From contig CM063285.1 of assembly GCA_032173965.1 (NCBI GenBank), positions 25,765,660-25,829,659 on the forward strand: DNA of 64,000 nt, given 5' to 3'. Source of the DNA: Sitta carolinensis (taxonomy: Eukaryota; Chordata; Aves; Passeriformes; Sittidae). This document shows, piece after piece, positions 60,901 to 64,000 of the stretch. A program made the position numbers and the translations under genes. The notes below the pieces were generated by a model. It saw only the letters and a list, made by a program, of their open reading frames with translations, did not search any database and was not told the origin of the DNA. Each line of letters begins with the position of its first letter. Position 1 is the first letter of the stretch.

Positions 60901-61820
60901 TCCGGCACCACATTCTGTAATTAGTTTGTGATTTGCATGAATAATATTACATATTCAATACAGATAAATTAAAAAATACTCCAATCAATAGCTATAATCT
61001 ACCATAAAGGCATTAGATGCTCAGTACCTAAACCACAGAGATGTACTGAGATCCTACAAATTATTTTGCTTAATGAATGAAAACTGATTTTTTGTGTTAT
61101 ACAGTAAAAAGATTTTCCTGGAAAAGTTATGTTGTTCAAATTAAAGACTCTCATTTGCTCAACTGACTGGTCAAAAAAACTCCCAAACCAGTGTACAAAC
61201 GTGGAAATCTGTAACACCCAAAGCAAAAAAAAAAAAAAACCAAAACATTCAAACAAGCCAAGCTCACCACTACAGGCAAGCTTAATGGACATCTGCACTA
61301 ACCTGATGTATTCGTAGGTCTGCATAAAGCCTCTCAATTAACTATTTTAAAGACCTTAATTACTACTGTCAGATTTTATTTCAGAAATTTTTACACGCAT
61401 CAAAAATGCATGCACTGCTTTGTTTATTTTGGTAAGTCCTGTCCCAATTAAGAACTACAAAATAACTCCCACACCAAAACACTACTGCAGCAAGGTCAAA
61501 AGCAGCAGAATCTAAGAAATAATAACTAGACACATACACTCCCAAGTCTAGCAAGTGCTCAGTGATATCAAGTTTATTCTGTCTAATAAGAGAAAACTTC
61601 TTTTTCTTCACATGAAAAGCGTAACTTCAATATAAGCTGAAAGGAAGAGGCAATGCTGCACTACTGACTTTCTAAATCCCCCCTTCACTGCCATCACTGC
61701 ACTGTACCTTCCAGTAGTTCGGCTGACAGCTTTGATTAAGCCACTCTGAGTACAGCAAAAGAGACTTCTGGGTAGTTAAATCTTCATATGGAAACCCCAT
61801 TCTTACAGCAAACAGGGAGG
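54852..61820 (-). CDS. AGA: AGA, aspartylglucosaminidase (partial: last six coding exons)
   Basis: Lysosomal N-terminal-nucleophile amidase that cleaves the GlcNAc-Asn bond of glycoproteins. Coding exons in transcript order: 61820-61708, 60914-60800, 58845-58770, 58073-57966, 55900-55767 and 54952-54852. They total 647 nt (about 214 residues plus stop) and all phases agree. Compared with human (346 residues) they cover about residue 134 to the end. Visible landmarks: Cys of SCQPNYW (human Cys163), autocleavage site HD/TIGMVV with Thr as nucleophile (human Thr206), the substrate-binding [12 protein letters not shown] block, an N-glycosylation site in CANTTGSYG, and C-terminal VVDCI. The signal peptide and first three exons lie beyond 64000. 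Convergent with NEIL3. Confidence 0.95.
55767..55900 (-). CDS. AGA: AGA coding exon (probably exon 8)
   Basis: 134 nt, acceptor gtttttttag, donor gtatgt. It encodes [40 protein letters not shown] and TGSY. NTT in CANTTG keeps the second N-glycosylation site (human Asn308), important for lysosomal targeting. Confidence 0.95.
57966..58073 (-). CDS. AGA: AGA coding exon (probably exon 7)
   Basis: 108 nt, acceptor ttcactacag, donor gtttgt. It encodes [20 protein letters not shown] then [15 protein letters not shown]. The Arg and Asp of RVGD bind the substrate in the human enzyme (Arg234, Asp237). The glycine-rich [11 protein letters not shown] segment is also conserved. Confidence 0.95.
58770..58845 (-). 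CDS. AGA: AGA coding exon (probably exon 6)
   Basis: 76 nt, acceptor aaaatcttag, donor gttagt; phase 1 in, 2 out. It encodes [20 protein letters not shown] then HKLPG. GTSTNG is the conserved strand of the beta subunit just after the nucleophile. Confidence 0.93.
60800..60914 (-). CDS. AGA: AGA coding exon (probably exon 5), with autocleavage site
   Basis: 115 nt, acceptor aattacag, donor gtaaca; phase 0 in, 1 out. It encodes [31 protein letters not shown] and VHNHDTIG. The precursor is cut between Asp and Thr of HDTIG, and Thr becomes the catalytic N-terminus. The segment just before it (the C-terminal tail of the alpha subunit) differs strongly from human, as expected for a surface tail. 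Confidence 0.94.
61708..61820 (-). CDS. AGA: AGA coding exon (probably exon 4)
   Basis: 113 nt, acceptor gctttttaag, donor gtacag; phase 1 in, 0 out. It encodes [20 protein letters not shown], then [17 protein letters not shown]. The Cys in SCQPNYW matches human Cys163, which forms a disulfide with the Cys in the next exon (SKSCGPY) and is the residue lost in the main Finnish aspartylglucosaminuria allele. Confidence 0.93.
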
Positions 61821-64000
61821 CTTAAAAAGCAAGAACAAAATAAAAAGGAAATATTAATTTATTCACAGTTTTGTGATAATGCATTCATGTTATGTTCTTT
61901 TAGAAATCAAGAAATTCTACATCCTTTTTAGAGATGAGAAATACATCTTCAGGGAGCAGTATCAGCCATTAGAGTGATGTACAATTGCAGTAGCCAACTC
62001 TTGCTACACAGGCAGTAACGTGTAAGCTTTCCCATTGAAAGAGAAACAAATCCAACTCTGTTAATGAACTGGACACAACTAAGAGTGTGGAGCAAGAATG
62101 GCCAAGGCTGTTGGGGTCACAGAAATAAGTAATTTAGACAAATATATTTTCCTTAAAAAGCAAGTTTTTATCAAATATAAATAACAAAGCAGTATGTTTG
62201 CCATTAAAACTCTGATACCTGAAGAAAGCAATTCACCAGTTTACATCACATTACACTTCTTCCTTGCAGCTTTAAAAGTGACTGGTTCCTTGTTTTGAAA
62301 ATTAATACAGTATGTGGCAAGAGAGCAAAAGAAACACCAACACAAGCAATGAAAGAATGCTACACTTCTAAGAATGACATATCATTAGGCAAACGAAAAA
62401 GAAAAATGATCAACTCTTCTTTCATCTTTTAGCTGTAGGTACCTTTGATATTACCTGGTAACGCTTACTGTTGCTAGGTTCAGACGCTTGAATTTATATT
62501 AAAAATCCTTGATAATAATGTCACTATAATACACAGCTGAACAAACTTATCCAGTCTAAGAATTAAGAGAAGCCTTCCATTATTTCTGGACTGCTTTTCT
62601 ATGTTTTTCTTAAAAACTGACATCAGTAAAGTATCAGCACTCAGAGTAAAAGAAAATTGACAGCTTCAATTAAGTAAATATTCCCCATTTATAGAATAAA
62701 CAGGCAGAATTTGGGGGTGTTGTTTGTTTTTTTCATTTTTTGTAAGATAAAATTGCACTTGTGCAGGTTTGTCAGGATTTGTTTCATAATTTTTGAAACA
62801 TTGTTTCTATTCCAGTAAGCAGTTCCTAATTTTGCATCTTGAATTAAAAAAAAAGCCTGCAAAAATTACATGCATTTATATGAAAAGATTTTATGGTTCT
62901 AGTTATCTTTTCTGTAACATAAGTATTTCTATTTAGAAAATAAACTGTTTGTTCTTTCACATGCCAGTCTGAAGGTTCAGATGGATTTTCTTTTTATTCA
63001 TCTTTACCTGGTGAAGACAACCAGAGTTTCTCTTACCCAAGTTCCAATTTCCACAAAAAATACATTTCTTCAAAAGAAATAGTCTTGCTCAATTTCTCCA
63101 CAGTTTTCATTAATTCATTGACATTAAACACTATCTACAATTTTTACTGAGATAAATCTTCAGCTTTTGCATCTTTTGCCATTACTGCTAGACATTTTCT
63201 TCTGAGCAAGCTATCATTGAGAGTAAGGACTCAGCACAACAAACTTGTCCACATGCCTCCATTAGGCAAAGAGCTATCATCTTAGGTTGGAAGATGTATT
63301 TTAAATCAGCACTTTAATCTTTCTGTTTCTTTATTTTCCTTAGCCTTTCTGCTCATTCTCCTGATTAAAATTTTAAAATACCGTGGTAACTAGAAACGAA
63401 GGGCAAATCGAGTATTAGGAGTATTTCTCCCTCCACTATTTAACACCTGACCAATTTCTTTTTCTGCACTACATGTGAAATATCTCTTAGAAAAGCCACT
63501 CATAATCATGGTCAATTGCCTTAAATTAAATAGAATCTACAGGTTTCTCTGTTCAGACTTTCAGTCGAATTGTATCCTCACCTCCCAAAATTGTTCCATT
63601 TTACTCCATCAAAAAATTGCTCATGCATTTACTTCTGTACGTGCTAATTTCTTCAAGAATATTTTATCTTTTCTTATCAATTTCAAAGCACTTGAATCAC
63701 CATTAATGCTCAGATGTAATTTTCCACACTTATCTCTGTATTTCTTTCTGAGCAGGTACAGGCTCAGAGCAGGCTTCTTAAAAGCCAAGAAACCTGTTCA
63801 CCACTCACACACCTCCAGGGAATGAACATCCTTTTTTGAAACTGGTACTATTCTACCAACAGCAACCTTATTTAAAAAGCTCAACTAAGCCTCCAATTTG
63901 CTATTGCTCTGTTATTGTGCCTGGGAGTACAGCCTCCAGTTATTTTTTTTTACATTTAAGTTCTCACTAATACTTTTAAACTATGAAATACACTAATCAC
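61821..64000 (-). other. AGA: AGA intron, right end of window
   Basis: 2.2 kb of AT-rich sequence upstream of the most 5' AGA exon seen here. I looked on the minus strand for the expected upstream exon (the region with VLEHTTHTLLVGES in human) and did not find it, so it must lie beyond 64000. Nothing else was recognised. Confidence 0.6.

Noticed and set aside
1..64000. CRISPR arrays, operons, prophage or other prokaryotic systems
   Set aside because: No regularly spaced repeats, ribosome-binding-site/ORF chains or phage genes; all coding sequence is in spliced vertebrate exons.

Overview
The window is vertebrate nuclear DNA, most likely from a songbird (order Passeriformes). It has split genes with GT-AG introns, CpG-island promoters and CR1 retroposon fragments. 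One SINE at about 24436-24580 has a tRNA-Ile-like head joined to a CR1-like tail, the architecture known as TguSINE1 in passerines. No bacterial-style operon, phage or CRISPR array is present.

Two protein genes are well supported and lie tail to tail, the same order and orientation as on human chromosome 4q34. NEIL3, on the + strand, is complete: ten coding exons from 18218 to 37847 encode about 573 residues, and every exon junction keeps the reading frame. Its CpG-island promoter lies at about 18050-18540. AGA (aspartylglucosaminidase), on the - strand, is partial: six coding exons between 61820 and 54852 (probably exons 4-9 of 9) encode the last 214 residues or so. Its first exons lie beyond position 64000. 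NEIL3 is a nuclear DNA glycosylase and AGA a lysosomal hydrolase; they are neighbours by conserved synteny, not by shared function.

Layout: 1-9240 is AT-rich and gene-poor, with one unassigned 139-codon ORF and degraded CR1 pieces. 9280-9560 is an isolated GC-rich island holding a 14-bp tandem repeat, followed by a T20/A20 inverted repeat. 9800-18050 is gene-poor apart from an A-rich/GC-rich block at 11317-11600. 18050-38480 is NEIL3, with a CR1 copy in intron 1 and the SINE in intron 3. 38480-54590 is the intergenic gap. It holds a 45-bp poly(A), a GC-rich minus-strand block that resembles a retrocopy or transcript 3' end, a (GAAT)n microsatellite, a likely ERVL-type LTR, a solo LTR with an exact 6-bp target duplication, and a CR1 fragment. 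54590-64000 is AGA.

I found no convincing new biological system. The most useful observations are the unusually short NEIL3 exon 1, a CDE/CHR-like cell-cycle element and a G-quadruplex-prone tract around the NEIL3 start, a TG repeat at the exon 2 acceptor, the orphan GC-rich island at 9.4 kb, and the minus-strand block at 42.6-43.0 kb. Comparisons with human proteins are from memory, not from a search.
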